From a virus: a stretch of DNA of 27,343 nt. The stretch lies in the IMG/VR virus record IMGVR_UViG_3300025120_000430, positions 1 to 27,343 of that record, one strand, 5' to 3'. Shown piece by piece: positions 1 to 7,082 of the stretch (position 1 is its first letter; every line of letters begins with the position of its first letter). Below the pieces are notes generated by a model. The model was not told where the DNA came from. It worked only from the letters and a program-made list of their open reading frames with translations, and searched no databases. Position numbers and translations under genes: made by a program.

Positions 1-27
1 CAGTGTTCGGCTATAGTCCTATCTATC

Positions 28-330
28 TTAATCCAACCCATTGCTGTTTTCTTCTCCTCCGTCTAAGAGATTGTTAATTTCGTTCTTCATCTCTATCTCT
101 CTGATTAGCCTAGAGCAGTTGACAACCGAGCCTAACGCATCGATTAAATCTATCGAAGCTTGACGTATATCTTCATCGTCAAAGTCTTCTGTTCCCGTAG
201 ACATAATTGCGGTGGATAGTGCAAGGAATATACCCTGGAGAGGCGTACCCTCTGCGTGTTTGCTACTTCCAATTTGAAACATAGTATTAACTACTAATGT
301 TAGCTTTTCGTTTAATTCTCTTTCTTCCAT
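28..330 (-). CDS. Hypothetical phage protein, 100 aa
   Basis: I do not recognise this protein. It is acidic and mostly predicted helical, with no membrane segment, cysteine cluster or catalytic motif. The second half (residues about 50-90) is rich in Asp/Glu followed by a helix containing SIDLIDALGSVV. It is the last complete gene of the leftward operon inside the window. Its ATG lies 1 nt from the stop of the next upstream gene, which starts at 463, so the two are probably co-translated. The 27 nt to its left hold no start and may belong to the next gene outside the window. Confidence 0.7.
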   Translation of the reverse strand: MEERELNEKLTLVVNTMFQIGSSKHAEGTPLQGIFLALSTAIMSTGTEDFDDEDIRQASIDLIDALGSVVNCSRLIREIEMKNEINNLLDGGEENSNGLD

Positions 331-331
331 T

Positions 332-463
332 TTAATTTACTTTAATCATTATATATATTAGTATTACTGTTGTTAGGTTCATCATAAACCACATCGGAAA
401 GGTGTACTTCTTAATACTTAGCGTGTTACGCCTGTCCTTACGCCTAATTTGGTATCTCTTCAT
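332..463 (-). CDS. Small single-pass membrane protein, 43 aa
   Basis: The reading frame runs from ATG at 463 to TAA at 332. The first 20 residues are strongly basic (KRYQIRRKDRRN, then KK), followed by a hydrophobic stretch at residues 22-40 (FPMWFMMNLTTVILIYIMI). This gives a positive-inside single transmembrane helix with the N-terminus in the cytoplasm. It fits exactly between its neighbours (1 nt before the 100-aa gene), as expected of a real operon member. Function is unknown; phage micropeptides of this shape are often membrane regulators, which is only inference here. Confidence 0.6.
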   Translation of the reverse strand: MKRYQIRRKDRRNTLSIKKYTFPMWFMMNLTTVILIYIMIKVN

Positions 464-478
464 TTTCTTTTGTTTGGT

Positions 479-661
479 TTAAACTTCAGGAATCCGTTTG
501 CCAAAAACAATTAGGCAGTATCGATTCCAATATTCAGTTCTTATCTTATTCATTCTAATAAGTTTAGCGTCTTTCCCGTGGTGTAAAGCCCTTGCTCCAC
601 ACCTTCCACGCCATGATTTATACTTCTTCCAAATAACTTCTGAATCTTCTCTACCTTGCAT
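479..661 (-). CDS. Hypothetical basic protein, 60 aa
   Basis: I start this gene at the internal ATG at 661 (MQGREDSEVIWKKY) rather than at 709. The later start overlaps the upstream gene by only 11 nt, while 709 would overlap it by 59 nt. The protein is rich in Arg, Lys and Trp (WKKYKSWRGRCGARALHHGKD), suggesting nucleic-acid binding. It has no clear zinc motif. It belongs to the leftward operon. Function unknown. Confidence 0.55.
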   Translation of the reverse strand: MQGREDSEVIWKKYKSWRGRCGARALHHGKDAKLIRMNKIRTEYWNRYCLIVFGKRIPEV

Positions 662-872
662 TGAATATAAAGTTTGATTTATTGACAACTTTAACAGAAT
701 CCCGTTCAACCTGAAACATTGTCTGGCTTACAACATCATCTGCTGGCATCCAATTAACATCAACATATAAGTACTCTTCTTTGGAAGTTGGACGTATAAC
801 TACGCCTTCAATATATTCTCCTTCAAATGTTTTTGCGGAAACCCAATCTCCGTCTTTTAAATTATGATTCAT
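651..872 (-). CDS. Hypothetical protein, SH3/KOW-like beta fold, 73 aa
   Basis: The N-terminal pattern GDWVSAKTFEGEYIEGVVI (residues 8-26) resembles the short beta-barrel of SH3-like or KOW-type domains, in which a GD turn precedes alternating hydrophobic strands. There is no catalytic motif. It ends 11 nt inside the next gene and starts 1 nt from the stop of the 91-aa gene at 874, so it is part of a tightly coupled leftward operon. The fold assignment is inference from pattern only. Confidence 0.65.
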   Translation of the reverse strand: MNHNLKDGDWVSAKTFEGEYIEGVVIRPTSKEEYLYVDVNWMPADDVVSQTMFQVERDSVKVVNKSNFIFNAR

Positions 873-873
873 C

Positions 874-1149
874 TTATTTGTTTTCTAAATAATTCCAACA
901 CAAATCTTCAAGGTCGTGACCTAACTCCTCAAGTAAGTCGGTAACTTCAATTTCAAAATCTTCGTGTTTAAGTAGCTTGGAGTTAAACTTTCGAGTCTTC
1001 CAATACACACCGATATTATCAACTGATGCTGGGCATCCTGGGTCACCGCTACCGTCCGAGTAATATAGTACTGTCGCTTCTTCAGGTTGGTAATCAAATG
1101 CAATCATTACCTCTGCTTCTTCGATTGTTGTTTCAAATTCCATATTCAT
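874..1149 (-). CDS. Hypothetical acidic phage protein, 91 aa
   Basis: A small acidic protein with a central segment DYQPEEATVLYYSDGSGDPGCPASVDNIGVYW and a C-terminal helix with a Glu/Leu pattern (VTDLLEELGHDLEDLC). The shape (beta strands, then an acidic helix) is common in uncharacterised phage accessory proteins. I see no catalytic site. It starts MNMEF, so the ATG at 1149 or the one 6 nt later are both possible. It sits 15 nt from the stop of the DnaA-like gene upstream in the operon. Confidence 0.65.
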   Translation of the reverse strand: MNMEFETTIEEAEVMIAFDYQPEEATVLYYSDGSGDPGCPASVDNIGVYWKTRKFNSKLLKHEDFEIEVTDLLEELGHDLEDLCWNYLENK

Positions 1150-1164
1150 CTTATTTATTTTAGT

Positions 1165-1581
1165 TTAAATTAACTCGTTAACATATCTCACAAACATAGG
1201 GTCTTTTACATCAATAAAGTCATTAGATTTTTTTCTCCAATGTATGACTGTACACCTATCTTTTTCAAAAAACTCTTTAGCTACACGTTCCAAGGTTGAT
1301 GTCCTACCATACTTTATCTCAGAAGCCTTGTAAATCGCCATCCTTTTTGTAGTGTTCTCAAGTCCACGAACATTGTTCTTCTTTCTATCATACTTAATTT
1401 GATTGCACATATTTACCATGTCTGCCTTGATAACATCTGATTTACTTATGTCTATTGGCTCTGGTATGTATATCTGATTAACCTCATAAATTAGTTTTTC
1501 AACAATCCTGCTATCAACACCAATCATATCTCTCCACTTAGCAAGTATATCAATCACCGCTTTCTTATCTTCTTTTTTCAT
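1165..1581 (-). CDS. DnaA domain-IV-like DNA-binding protein, 138 aa
   Basis: The C-terminal 50 residues resemble the helix-turn-helix of DnaA domain IV. Residues 90-125 read as a helix with RTSTLERVAKEFFEKDR, then CTVIHWRKKSNDF. The DRCTVIH piece corresponds to the DnaA signature loop (R-x-H-[ST]-[STV]-[LIV]-x) that contacts DnaA boxes. There is no AAA+ ATPase part: no Walker A or B is present in the 138 residues. It is therefore a stand-alone DNA-box-binding module, possibly an origin-binding or regulatory protein for the phage or one competing with host DnaA. It lies in the leftward operon, just after a 49-aa gene. The function is inferred from the motif. Confidence 0.6.
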   Translation of the reverse strand: MKKEDKKAVIDILAKWRDMIGVDSRIVEKLIYEVNQIYIPEPIDISKSDVIKADMVNMCNQIKYDRKKNNVRGLENTTKRMAIYKASEIKYGRTSTLERVAKEFFEKDRCTVIHWRKKSNDFIDVKDPMFVRYVNELI

Positions 1582-1597
1582 TTTATAATTATAATTT

Positions 1598-1747
1598 TTA
1601 TTTCATAAATTCAATACGTTTGATCCTAACGGCTTTGTCAACTAAACAATTACCGGAGAGTCCGGATAATTCAGCGTACCTAATTGCTGACAATAACTGA
1701 TTGATATTGTCGCAAGTATAAATAATCTTTAACACTCTATTAATCAT
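1598..1747 (-). CDS. Small hypothetical protein, 49 aa
   Basis: The frame runs ATG at 1747 to TAA at 1598 and fills the gap between the recombinase and the DnaA-like gene. The product begins MINRVLKIIYTCDNINQLL and ends with a basic tail (VDKAVRIKRIEFMK). Its stop is 16 nt from the next ATG, and its own ATG is 19 nt from the recombinase stop, both typical of this operon. No family recognised. Confidence 0.5.
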   Translation of the reverse strand: MINRVLKIIYTCDNINQLLSAIRYAELSGLSGNCLVDKAVRIKRIEFMK

Positions 1748-1766
1748 ATCTAATTATTTTATTCAT

Positions 1767-2468
1767 TTACCATTGCTCTTCTACCAATCTTTTCACTGCC
1801 TTTTCCTCGTAGTTATTTCCACGGCTAGTAACGTAGCCTGATTGATTGAGCCGATTAGCTATGTTTCTAAATGACATCCCTTGGCTCCTTAATTCCTGGG
1901 CAAAAGGTCTAGCCACATTCTTATTCTTGTTCTCCATAGACTTAGCTTTGTTGACTTCCACGCTTTTTCTAGTGGCTGCTTTCGTGTCTGGGTTAGGATT
2001 ACCAAGCCTAGTGATTCGGTTACCATTATTGGAGACGTAATAACCATCCTTACGGATTCTATCCTTAATTGATTTAAGACCATCTCTAGTTCTAGATGCA
2101 ATCATATCCGCTTCATGCTCCGCAATCGATGCAATAAGGTGTATGGTGAGCTTATTGGCGTGGGGCATATCGCAACAGATAAAGTCCACGCTTGATTCAT
2201 ATAGACTACTCACAAAATTGACGTTCCTGGCTAGTCTATCTATCTTAGCAATTACTAATGTTGCATTGGACTTCTGACAATGCTCAATTGCTTGTTTTAG
2301 AATAGGTCTCCTCTTCTTCCCCGTGCCAGACTCAAGTTCAGTATACTCATGCACTAAAGTTCCGTTCCTTACATATCCATCGACCATCCTTTTTTGAGCC
2401 TCCAAGCCTAGCCCTGATTCACCTTGTTTCCTAGTCGAAACCCTATAGTATGCTATGTAATTTTTCAT
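1767..2468 (-). CDS. Small serine recombinase (resolvase/invertase family)
   Basis: The N-terminal catalytic domain (about 1-135) has the family hallmark YRVSTRKQ at 8-15, with nucleophile Ser11 and Arg9. IAKIDRLARN at 73-82 supplies the conserved Asp/Arg pair, and EHEADMIASRTRDGL at 117-131 is the start of the long dimer-interface E helix. Residues 190-233 form a DNA-binding helix-turn-helix (ELRSQGMSFRNIANRLNQSGY, TSRGNNYEEKAVKRLV). At 233 aa it is in the resolvase/invertase size range and lacks the large zinc-ribbon and coiled-coil domains of phage serine integrases. It could act in resolution, inversion or integration; I found no obvious paired crossover sites next to it. Its ATG overlaps the stop of the upstream 69-aa gene as ATGA. 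Confidence 0.92.
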   Translation of the reverse strand: MKNYIAYYRVSTRKQGESGLGLEAQKRMVDGYVRNGTLVHEYTELESGTGKKRRPILKQAIEHCQKSNATLVIAKIDRLARNVNFVSSLYESSVDFICCDMPHANKLTIHLIASIAEHEADMIASRTRDGLKSIKDRIRKDGYYVSNNGNRITRLGNPNPDTKAATRKSVEVNKAKSMENKNKNVARPFAQELRSQGMSFRNIANRLNQSGYVTSRGNNYEEKAVKRLVEEQW

Positions 2469-2674
2469 AACGATATAACGTCTTCAGGGTATTCAATATA
2501 CTTCATCACGATATACTCGTAAGGAATGTAATTCATGGTAAAGTAGTCATCACCCTCTCGTATACACCTAGCGATGTCTTTCATGGCAGGTACTTTAGTT
2601 ACCCAAGACCCTTTCACATCTCCATTCTTTTGATGGTAATAACCTGCTGAACGCTTATCTTTCTTTATCTCCAT
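2465..2674 (-). CDS. Hypothetical protein, 69 aa
   Basis: Not recognised. It has a basic N-terminus (MEIKKDKRSAGYYHQKNGDVKGSW) and an aromatic-rich acidic C-terminus (YFTMNYIPYEYIVMKYIEYPEDV). It overlaps the recombinase start by 4 nt (ATGA) and the upstream 63-aa gene by 10 nt, so it is translationally coupled on both sides. This tight fit is the main support for its being real. Confidence 0.65.
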   Translation of the reverse strand: MEIKKDKRSAGYYHQKNGDVKGSWVTKVPAMKDIARCIREGDDYFTMNYIPYEYIVMKYIEYPEDVISL

Positions 2675-2856
2675 GATGTTTTTTTAAATGCATCAAGACC
2701 AGGGTATCCATCATTCCACTCAAAGGATACTATCTCTTTTCCCTTGTTCTTAATATTTACTTTCCAAAATACAAAGTCCTCAATTGAATGGAAATCCCTG
2801 ACTCCGTACCTAACGTCATTATTTTCTTTAATAAAGAATGTTGCTCTCCTTTTCAT
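2665..2856 (-). CDS. Hypothetical protein, 63 aa
   Basis: A short basic protein, MKRRATFFIKENNDVRYGVRDF onward, with alternating strands and ending KKTSWR. No catalytic or metal-binding motif. It overlaps the following gene by 10 nt, and its ATG is 9 nt from the stop of the 48-aa membrane peptide. Function unknown. Confidence 0.6.
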   Translation of the reverse strand: MKRRATFFIKENNDVRYGVRDFHSIEDFVFWKVNIKNKGKEIVSFEWNDGYPGLDAFKKTSWR

Positions 2857-2865
2857 GCCTTTAAA

Positions 2866-3012
2866 TTAGTAAATATTCTTAATGATCCAAGCCTTAATTG
2901 ATATACTTAATGTAAGTAACAGACCCTTTATCGATAGCAATCCATATGACATCACAAATGATATTACTACGTACAGAAGTACACACATAAGTGCTTTATT
3001 GTCAGCATCCAT
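2866..3012 (-). CDS. Small membrane protein, 48 aa
   Basis: The frame runs from ATG at 3012 to TAA at 2866. After a short polar start (MDADNKA) come two hydrophobic stretches, residues 8-24 (LMCVLLYVVISFVMSYG) and 25-43 (LLSIKGLLLTLSISIKAW). It is therefore probably a two-helix hairpin or one long helix in the inner membrane. It fits exactly between genes (3 nt after the upstream stop). No family recognised. Confidence 0.55.
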   Translation of the reverse strand: MDADNKALMCVLLYVVISFVMSYGLLSIKGLLLTLSISIKAWIIKNIY

Positions 3013-3015
3013 AAT

Positions 3016-3387
3016 TTAAAAGTATGGTTCAACTGTTATTGATACATCAAACATATCGTAGTAAGCACCAATTTCCCCATGAACTACGTTATCCTCGCCA
3101 ATACAGAACATTGTTCTACCACCATTCATACAATCTTCCCATTCGTTCTCTTCTATGAATAGGTTAACATCTGTCACGCTAGAAAATGCATCGTACCATT
3201 TCAAATTCTCAAGTTTATAGATGGCATATTTAACTACTTTAATATCACCAAATTCACCAACCTCTAACGGTATGTATTTCTTGTTCTTATCTCCATAACT
3301 CTTGATGTTATGCTTATCTAGAATTGCATCTAATTCTTTTTCGTCCTTCTTTGGAACGGCTATATATACTATTGATTCATATCCCAT
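3016..3387 (-). CDS. Hypothetical protein, 123 aa
   Basis: Not recognised. It starts MGYESIVYIAVPKKDEKELDAILDK, a beta-alpha beginning like a ferredoxin-type fold, and continues with several strands (YIPLEVGEFGDIKVVKYAIYKLENLKWYDAF). It ends in an acidic, aromatic segment (GEIGAYYDMFDVSITVEPYF). No catalytic residues stand out. It lies 18 nt downstream of the methyltransferase-like gene and 3 nt upstream of the 48-aa membrane gene. Confidence 0.7.
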   Translation of the reverse strand: MGYESIVYIAVPKKDEKELDAILDKHNIKSYGDKNKKYIPLEVGEFGDIKVVKYAIYKLENLKWYDAFSSVTDVNLFIEENEWEDCMNGGRTMFCIGEDNVVHGEIGAYYDMFDVSITVEPYF

Positions 3388-3406
3388 GCTTTCTTGTTTT
3401 TATAAA

Positions 3407-4105
3407 TTAAAAAGATAATGCTTGTTGTTTTGGGTTTATGGTCCATTGGTCAGCCATTGCTTTAGCCATACCTTTGAATGTCTTACTACGCAATGTTCTC
3501 CTTTCGGCAGGTGTTTTGGCTGCACATAGTGCTTCGTAATACCATAGTGGTTGGCGTTTCTTCTTGCCCGTTCTACCATCAACCCATTCAAATGATTCTC
3601 CTTGATCAACGACATCTGTATGCTCTAGTAGTGGTAGACCTTTTAACCATAGGCAAGTAGTTTTTCTTGCCCGATCACCAAAGTGATATGGTTGTACAAT
3701 CTGGTCAGGCTTCCTAATGTGAGAACTTATTACAGATACAGGATTCTCAATGGCAATCTTCTCAATTGGCGCATCCATCAACTTCTGCACAAAATCTAGT
3801 GCATCTTGTTGGTCCTTACGTCTGTTTGGATACTTGGGATGTGGTCTTCTCTCCTCAATTGGAAGATTCTTATCGTCAGGATGATACAACCATCTCGCCC
3901 CGGCTACAGTTAAAAATGTACAAGGTGGATGGGCAATCATCATATCCCAACCCTGGTCGATAACTTCAAAGACATCTTGTTGGTAATGCCATTCGGGATG
4001 ACCACCACTACAAGGTAGTAGGTCACAACTATATGATTCGTGACCTAAAGCTCGTAATTCTTTTGTGATTGCTTGTGACTCTTCACACGCTACTAATACT
4101 CTCAT
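3407..4105 (-). CDS. DNA cytosine-C5 methyltransferase-like protein
   Basis: This 232-aa protein has the core arrangement of C5 methyltransferases. A Rossmann-type start MRVLVACEESQAITKELRALGH (1-22) leads to an acidic strand end at SCDLLP (about 26-31). The catalytic-loop motif HPPCTFL follows at 59-65 (Cys62 as nucleophile), then IAIENPVSVI at 117-126, equivalent to the ENV motif VI. There is no evident target-recognition domain, and the sequence is shorter than normal enzymes of more than 300 aa. Such short forms are widespread in phages and their activity is rarely shown; host-restriction evasion or replication roles are possible. The upstream 27-aa peptide overlaps its start (ATGA). Confidence 0.75.
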   Translation of the reverse strand: MRVLVACEESQAITKELRALGHESYSCDLLPCSGGHPEWHYQQDVFEVIDQGWDMMIAHPPCTFLTVAGARWLYHPDDKNLPIEERRPHPKYPNRRKDQQDALDFVQKLMDAPIEKIAIENPVSVISSHIRKPDQIVQPYHFGDRARKTTCLWLKGLPLLEHTDVVDQGESFEWVDGRTGKKKRQPLWYYEALCAAKTPAERRTLRSKTFKGMAKAMADQWTINPKQQALSF

Positions 4106-4185
4106 AATTTAGATTTTAAATAGTCAACTAATTCTAGAACTTTTAACGCCATTAGAAATATGGCTAAATTGATAAGACCTTTCAT
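4102..4185 (-). CDS. 27-aa transmembrane micropeptide
   Basis: The frame from ATG at 4185 to TGA at 4102 encodes 27 residues beginning MKGLINLAIFLMALKVLELV and ending in a charged tail (DYLKSKL). It is one amphipathic or transmembrane helix. Its TGA overlaps the ATG of the methyltransferase-like gene as ATGA. That junction recurs at real gene borders throughout this genome and supports translation. Another 27-aa membrane peptide with the same kind of junction lies at 9760-9843 on the plus strand. Function unknown. Confidence 0.45.
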   Translation of the reverse strand: MKGLINLAIFLMALKVLELVDYLKSKL

Positions 4186-4191
4186 GCTATT

Positions 4192-4413
4192 TCATTTTTT
4201 TGGATAAAATGTTCGGCTAGGTACTGCTTGACGTTTGACTATTTCGTATAGCCAATTCATTTCAGAAATGATTGGATATGGATCCTTGTAATTGTCGATT
4301 AACTGCATATCAGTTATCGTTGCCGTGTATGATTTGCCATAGTAACTGATGGTCACTTGGTAATGTCCATGTCCAGAAAGTCTTACTCTGGTTATTCTTT
4401 CGTGCTTTGCCAT
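4192..4413 (-). CDS. Hypothetical protein, 73 aa
   Basis: A basic protein with a predicted beta hairpin (RVRLSGHGHYQVTISYYGK) followed by a helix (YPIISEMNWLYEIVKRQ). No known motif. It lies between the 161-aa zinc-ribbon-like gene (25 nt gap) and the 27-aa peptide (6 nt gap). Function unknown. Confidence 0.65.
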   Translation of the reverse strand: MAKHERITRVRLSGHGHYQVTISYYGKSYTATITDMQLIDNYKDPYPIISEMNWLYEIVKRQAVPSRTFYPKK

Positions 4414-4438
4414 TATTGAATTTTTATAGCGTTATTAA

Positions 4439-4924
4439 TTAAATGTCTGATGCTTTGCAAGTATCTTCGCAATACTCGCTATGGTCGTATATTTCTCTTC
4501 GGCAAGTTGGACAAGATCCAGTTGGCTCATCATCATCTACAAACTCAGGTATGTCTACACCAGATTTCAATCCAAACTGAAAATTATTATCGGTTAGCTC
4601 CACATTAACTTTGTAATCTCCTGACAAAAGTTGACCTAGTGAGTAACAATCAAAATGCTCATACATCAATTCACAATCATCATTTGAATCATCTGCATTA
4701 ATTGATGATTGATAATGTTTAATCGCTTTGGCAACAATGTTTAACTGAGCAGATGGTATTGTGACATTTTCAATAACTACATTACTCGCTCTATGCAATA
4801 AATCTGCGACCAGATTATGGTCTAGGTTAAACTCACTCACCAACACATCTAGTTGATCAGCATTAATACCAACTGACTTGCATTTGGCGATTGACATTTT
4901 GGTAATCGGATTAAATTTTTTCAT
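4439..4924 (-). CDS. Hypothetical protein with C-terminal zinc-knuckle-like motif
   Basis: A 161-aa acidic protein. Residues 8-75 are predicted helical and residues 105-130 form a short beta region. The C-terminal end holds C138-x2-C141 and C152-x3-C156 with H148 between, a plausible small zinc-binding site. It is the first gene after a promoter-like element at 4940-4984 and probably begins its own transcript as well as being read through from upstream. No function can be assigned; DNA, RNA or protein binding is possible. Confidence 0.7.
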   Translation of the reverse strand: MKKFNPITKMSIAKCKSVGINADQLDVLVSEFNLDHNLVADLLHRASNVVIENVTIPSAQLNIVAKAIKHYQSSINADDSNDDCELMYEHFDCYSLGQLLSGDYKVNVELTDNNFQFGLKSGVDIPEFVDDDEPTGSCPTCRREIYDHSEYCEDTCKASDI

Positions 4925-4939
4925 TTTAATTATTGTTTT

Positions 4940-4984
4940 TAAATGTTTCTGTAAACCTACAAATTAATTATTGGTTTTTGCAAA
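4940..4984 (-). promoter_or_regulatory. Promoter-like element P1 of the left arm
   Basis: On the minus strand TTTG (4981-4984) is followed by 17 nt and then TTTGTAGGTTT (4953-4963), nnn and GAAAC. The same arrangement with identical spacing occurs at 7266-7306. From the second TTTG to the ATG at 4924 is 35 nt. The spacing is 6 nt shorter than the usual Bacteroidota -33/-7 distance, so it may be recognised by a different factor or be an operator. The gap is otherwise AT-rich. Confidence 0.5.
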
Positions 4985-4985
4985 T

Positions 4986-5222
4986 TTAATTTCTAAATCC
5001 GTCAAAGTAAACTTTGCCAAACTCCAACTTTTCCGTGAATCCACCATTGTATTCCATGATTTCATTGAATGACTGACCTTTACCTTTAGAGGATTTCCAA
5101 TTGGCATTATATTCCTTTCTAAGTTTATTAATCACATCCTTTTCAGATGCACCAACAACTTCTATCGAATAACTACCAAGATCAGGTAATTGACCCATCC
5201 AAACACTATCATTCTTTTTCAT
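4986..5222 (-). CDS. Hypothetical protein, 78 aa
   Basis: A small basic protein (MKKNDSVWMGQLPDLGSYS) with the segment EVVGASEKDVINKLRKEYN, typical of a strand-helix pair in which the helix follows a 'G-x-S/T-x-x-E/D' cap. No catalytic motif. It lies between the hairpin at 5242-5266 and promoter-like element P1. Function unknown. Confidence 0.65.
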   Translation of the reverse strand: MKKNDSVWMGQLPDLGSYSIEVVGASEKDVINKLRKEYNANWKSSKGKGQSFNEIMEYNGGFTEKLEFGKVYFDGFRN

Positions 5223-5241
5223 TTGATTTTGATTTGTGATC

Positions 5242-5266
5242 GGATGCCAGGATTAGCCTGGCATCC
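5242..5266. repeat. Perfect 10-bp inverted repeat (hairpin B)
   Basis: GGATGCCAGG (5242-5251) and CCTGGCATCC (5257-5266) are exact reverse complements around a 5-nt loop. It lies between the stop of the gp88-like gene (5281) and the next ATG (5222) in the leftward operon. There is no U-run downstream on the minus strand, so it is not a standard terminator for that operon; processing, stability or attenuation are possible roles. Confidence 0.8.
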
Positions 5267-5280
5267 AATCTTATTTATTT

Positions 5281-5991
5281 TTAATGAATTAAAATCTTTA
5301 CGTCTTTTTTCCCTTTGCCAAGTAAACCACTACATAATCCACACGTAGCACAGTTACTTTTATATCCACCTTCTTTCGATGCCGGACATCCAACTGCTTT
5401 TGAATCATCTGCCTGATTAGGAGTGATTGCTTGGAATGATCGCCATCCTTCAATATCCGTTACATTATGTCTACTTGCCATAAAATATTTAGAGAATTCC
5501 TTTGCCCATTCTTTTTCCCATTGATGAGTATATCCCGTCCAAGATGATGAAAGTTGAGTCATTGCCTTTACCAAGGCAATTGGAATAAGAGATGGCTCAC
5601 CGTACGTTCCAAATCTTACGTAAGAATTTTCAGCCATCTCTAAGATTTCTCCTGCTTTTTTGCGACTATATGGCGTAAGATCTTCTGATTTTATACTACG
5701 TAGCATCGAAAGGAATCCGACATACTGATTGAACTTATGTGTATAGCATCCACCTTTACCACCATTTCCACTAAATGGACAATCCAAGCAGTTACTACCA
5801 TCCAATGAAAAGAAATTCTTCATACCAAATCCCTTACTAGTTGTGGCTAATTTATATTGTTCCATTGAGAATGTGTACGTCTGTACTAATTCCGATCCAT
5901 CGCTGATCTTGTCGTTCGATGTCTTTCCTTTTCGAATTACGAACAGATTCTTACCATCTGTCCAAACTACTCTCTTTATTTTCTTGCTCAT
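5281..5991 (-). CDS. Cys-rich gp88-like phage protein (possible metal or Fe-S cluster)
   Basis: This 236-aa protein has two cysteine groups. The first is C68-x2-C71...GGKGGC82YTHK, the second is C202PASKEGG...C214-x2-C217-x2-C220SG. Between them lies RFGTYGEPSLIP at 127-137. This layout (a CxxC then GCY early, an aromatic/GEP core, a C-terminal Cys cluster) recalls phage 'gene product 88' proteins, which look distantly like radical-SAM or iron-sulphur proteins. That link is from memory of the pattern and is tentative. The spaced cysteines make a bound metal or cluster likely. Hairpins flank the gene on both sides (5242-5266 and 6032-6060), isolating it within the operon. Confidence 0.5.
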   Translation of the reverse strand: MSKKIKRVVWTDGKNLFVIRKGKTSNDKISDGSELVQTYTFSMEQYKLATTSKGFGMKNFFSLDGSNCLDCPFSGNGGKGGCYTHKFNQYVGFLSMLRSIKSEDLTPYSRKKAGEILEMAENSYVRFGTYGEPSLIPIALVKAMTQLSSSWTGYTHQWEKEWAKEFSKYFMASRHNVTDIEGWRSFQAITPNQADDSKAVGCPASKEGGYKSNCATCGLCSGLLGKGKKDVKILIH

Positions 5992-6031
5992 AACTATAGA
6001 TTTAAATTTAGTCTTGGTTTATTATTATTGT

Positions 6032-6060
6032 GGAACGTGACCAGTTTATGATCACGTTCC
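6032..6060. repeat. Perfect 9-bp inverted repeat (hairpin A)
   Basis: GGAACGTGA (6032-6040) pairs exactly with TCACGTTCC (6052-6060) around an 11-nt loop. It lies in the leader of the gp88-like gene, 40 nt upstream of its ATG (5991) and just after the stop of the 212-aa gene (6073). No T-run follows on the minus strand. It could be an RNA hairpin or an operator palindrome. Confidence 0.75.
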
Positions 6061-6072
6061 TAATTTATATTA

Positions 6073-6711
6073 CTAATTAACTGAATTAACATTAACAACT
6101 GTAGATGGTGTATAGTCATCCATCTCAGATAGAACTGCGGCAATAATTTCTTCAAACGTATCACCAACTACCACATCTCTACCAACTTCCGCAACATAGT
6201 CTCCAATAAACTCTTGTTTGAATTCATCACTAGATTTCATAAATGAACAAATGAATCCATTCTGGTCAATCCAAACATAATCACCAATCTCACAATGATG
6301 TACCTGCTGCTCATCAATTGCCATCGCTAAATCTTTAAATCTAGCAATGTTGGAAATAGTAATCTCGTATACACTACCATAAACTGATTTCTCTCTCTTC
6401 ATCAGTTCATCGATACATTTGTCAATGTGCGGCAACATATCAACTGCGGATAACGAATTGTAAATATTCACGAAATAATAGTCGTACATCAATTCTGCTT
6501 GGTCTTCCCACATAGATGATATCTTTGCGATAACGGGATGTAAGCCATTCCAATCATCAATGAACTCAAACTCTTCCCAATTCATAAACTTGGTAATCTT
6601 GTGAGATATTTCGTTGATCATCACTCGCTGATCCTTATCTACTTGTTCAGTTATAACTCGATCTATTACTTTGTTCATGTCGAAATTTAAGGTCTTGTTT
6701 TCCATTTTCAT
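6073..6711 (-). CDS. Hypothetical acidic protein, 212 aa
   Basis: Not recognised. It is mostly helical and acidic, with many Met, Asp and Glu. Segments include FMNWEEFEFIDDWNGLHPVI (39-58), a helical ELMYDYYFVNIYN region, and a beta-like HHCEIGDYVWIDQNGFICSF (about 139-158). No catalytic motif is visible. The ATG at 6711 is followed 6 nt later by a second ATG (MKMENK), so the start may be either. It is part of the leftward operon from the 7266-7306 promoter-like element. Confidence 0.7.
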   Translation of the reverse strand: MKMENKTLNFDMNKVIDRVITEQVDKDQRVMINEISHKITKFMNWEEFEFIDDWNGLHPVIAKISSMWEDQAELMYDYYFVNIYNSLSAVDMLPHIDKCIDELMKREKSVYGSVYEITISNIARFKDLAMAIDEQQVHHCEIGDYVWIDQNGFICSFMKSSDEFKQEFIGDYVAEVGRDVVVGDTFEEIIAAVLSEMDDYTPSTVVNVNSVN

Positions 6712-6735
6712 AAAGATTATAAGGTTATTTTTTGA

Positions 6736-7056
6736 TTACTTATTTGTGTTAAAATTTTTAAACTGTGCTAGATCCCAAGCAGCATTCCAAATTGTACAAT
6801 CGTCATCTGACGATAGATCAATATCGTTTTGAAACATACGATTCCAAGCCTCATCCATTGCCATATTCGCATCACAAAAATCGTTAGTATGACATACTCC
6901 ATCATTCTTATCTACTCTAGCATCATTCCTAGCAACAACTAACTCAAGTTCATCATCAGTTAACCATTCGTGTATTACATCGCAGAACTTAACTGCGAGA
7001 TTGTTTACCATAAAGTTCATTAGTTGGTCTTCGGTGTTTTTTACAGAAATTTTCAT
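6736..7056 (-). CDS. Hypothetical acidic protein, 106 aa
   Basis: An acidic protein (MKISVKNTEDQLMNFMVNNLAV) with a middle region rich in Asp, Asn and Cys (NDARVDKNDGVCHTNDFCDANM) and a tryptophan-containing C-terminus (CTIWNAAWDLAQF). The two cysteines and the histidine near residues 55-62 might bind metal, but the set is incomplete. It is the second gene from the leftward promoter. Function unknown. Confidence 0.65.
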   Translation of the reverse strand: MKISVKNTEDQLMNFMVNNLAVKFCDVIHEWLTDDELELVVARNDARVDKNDGVCHTNDFCDANMAMDEAWNRMFQNDIDLSSDDDCTIWNAAWDLAQFKNFNTNK

Positions 7057-7082
7057 TTTGAAATTATTTTTGAGGTTATTGA

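Noticed and set aside
1767-2468. Large serine integrase with attachment site
   Set aside because: At 233 aa it lacks the zinc-ribbon and coiled-coil domains of serine integrases, and I found no paired att-like core beside it.
5242-6060. The two left-arm hairpins as standard terminators
   Set aside because: Neither is followed by a T-run on the coding (minus) strand, and the operon continues through both.
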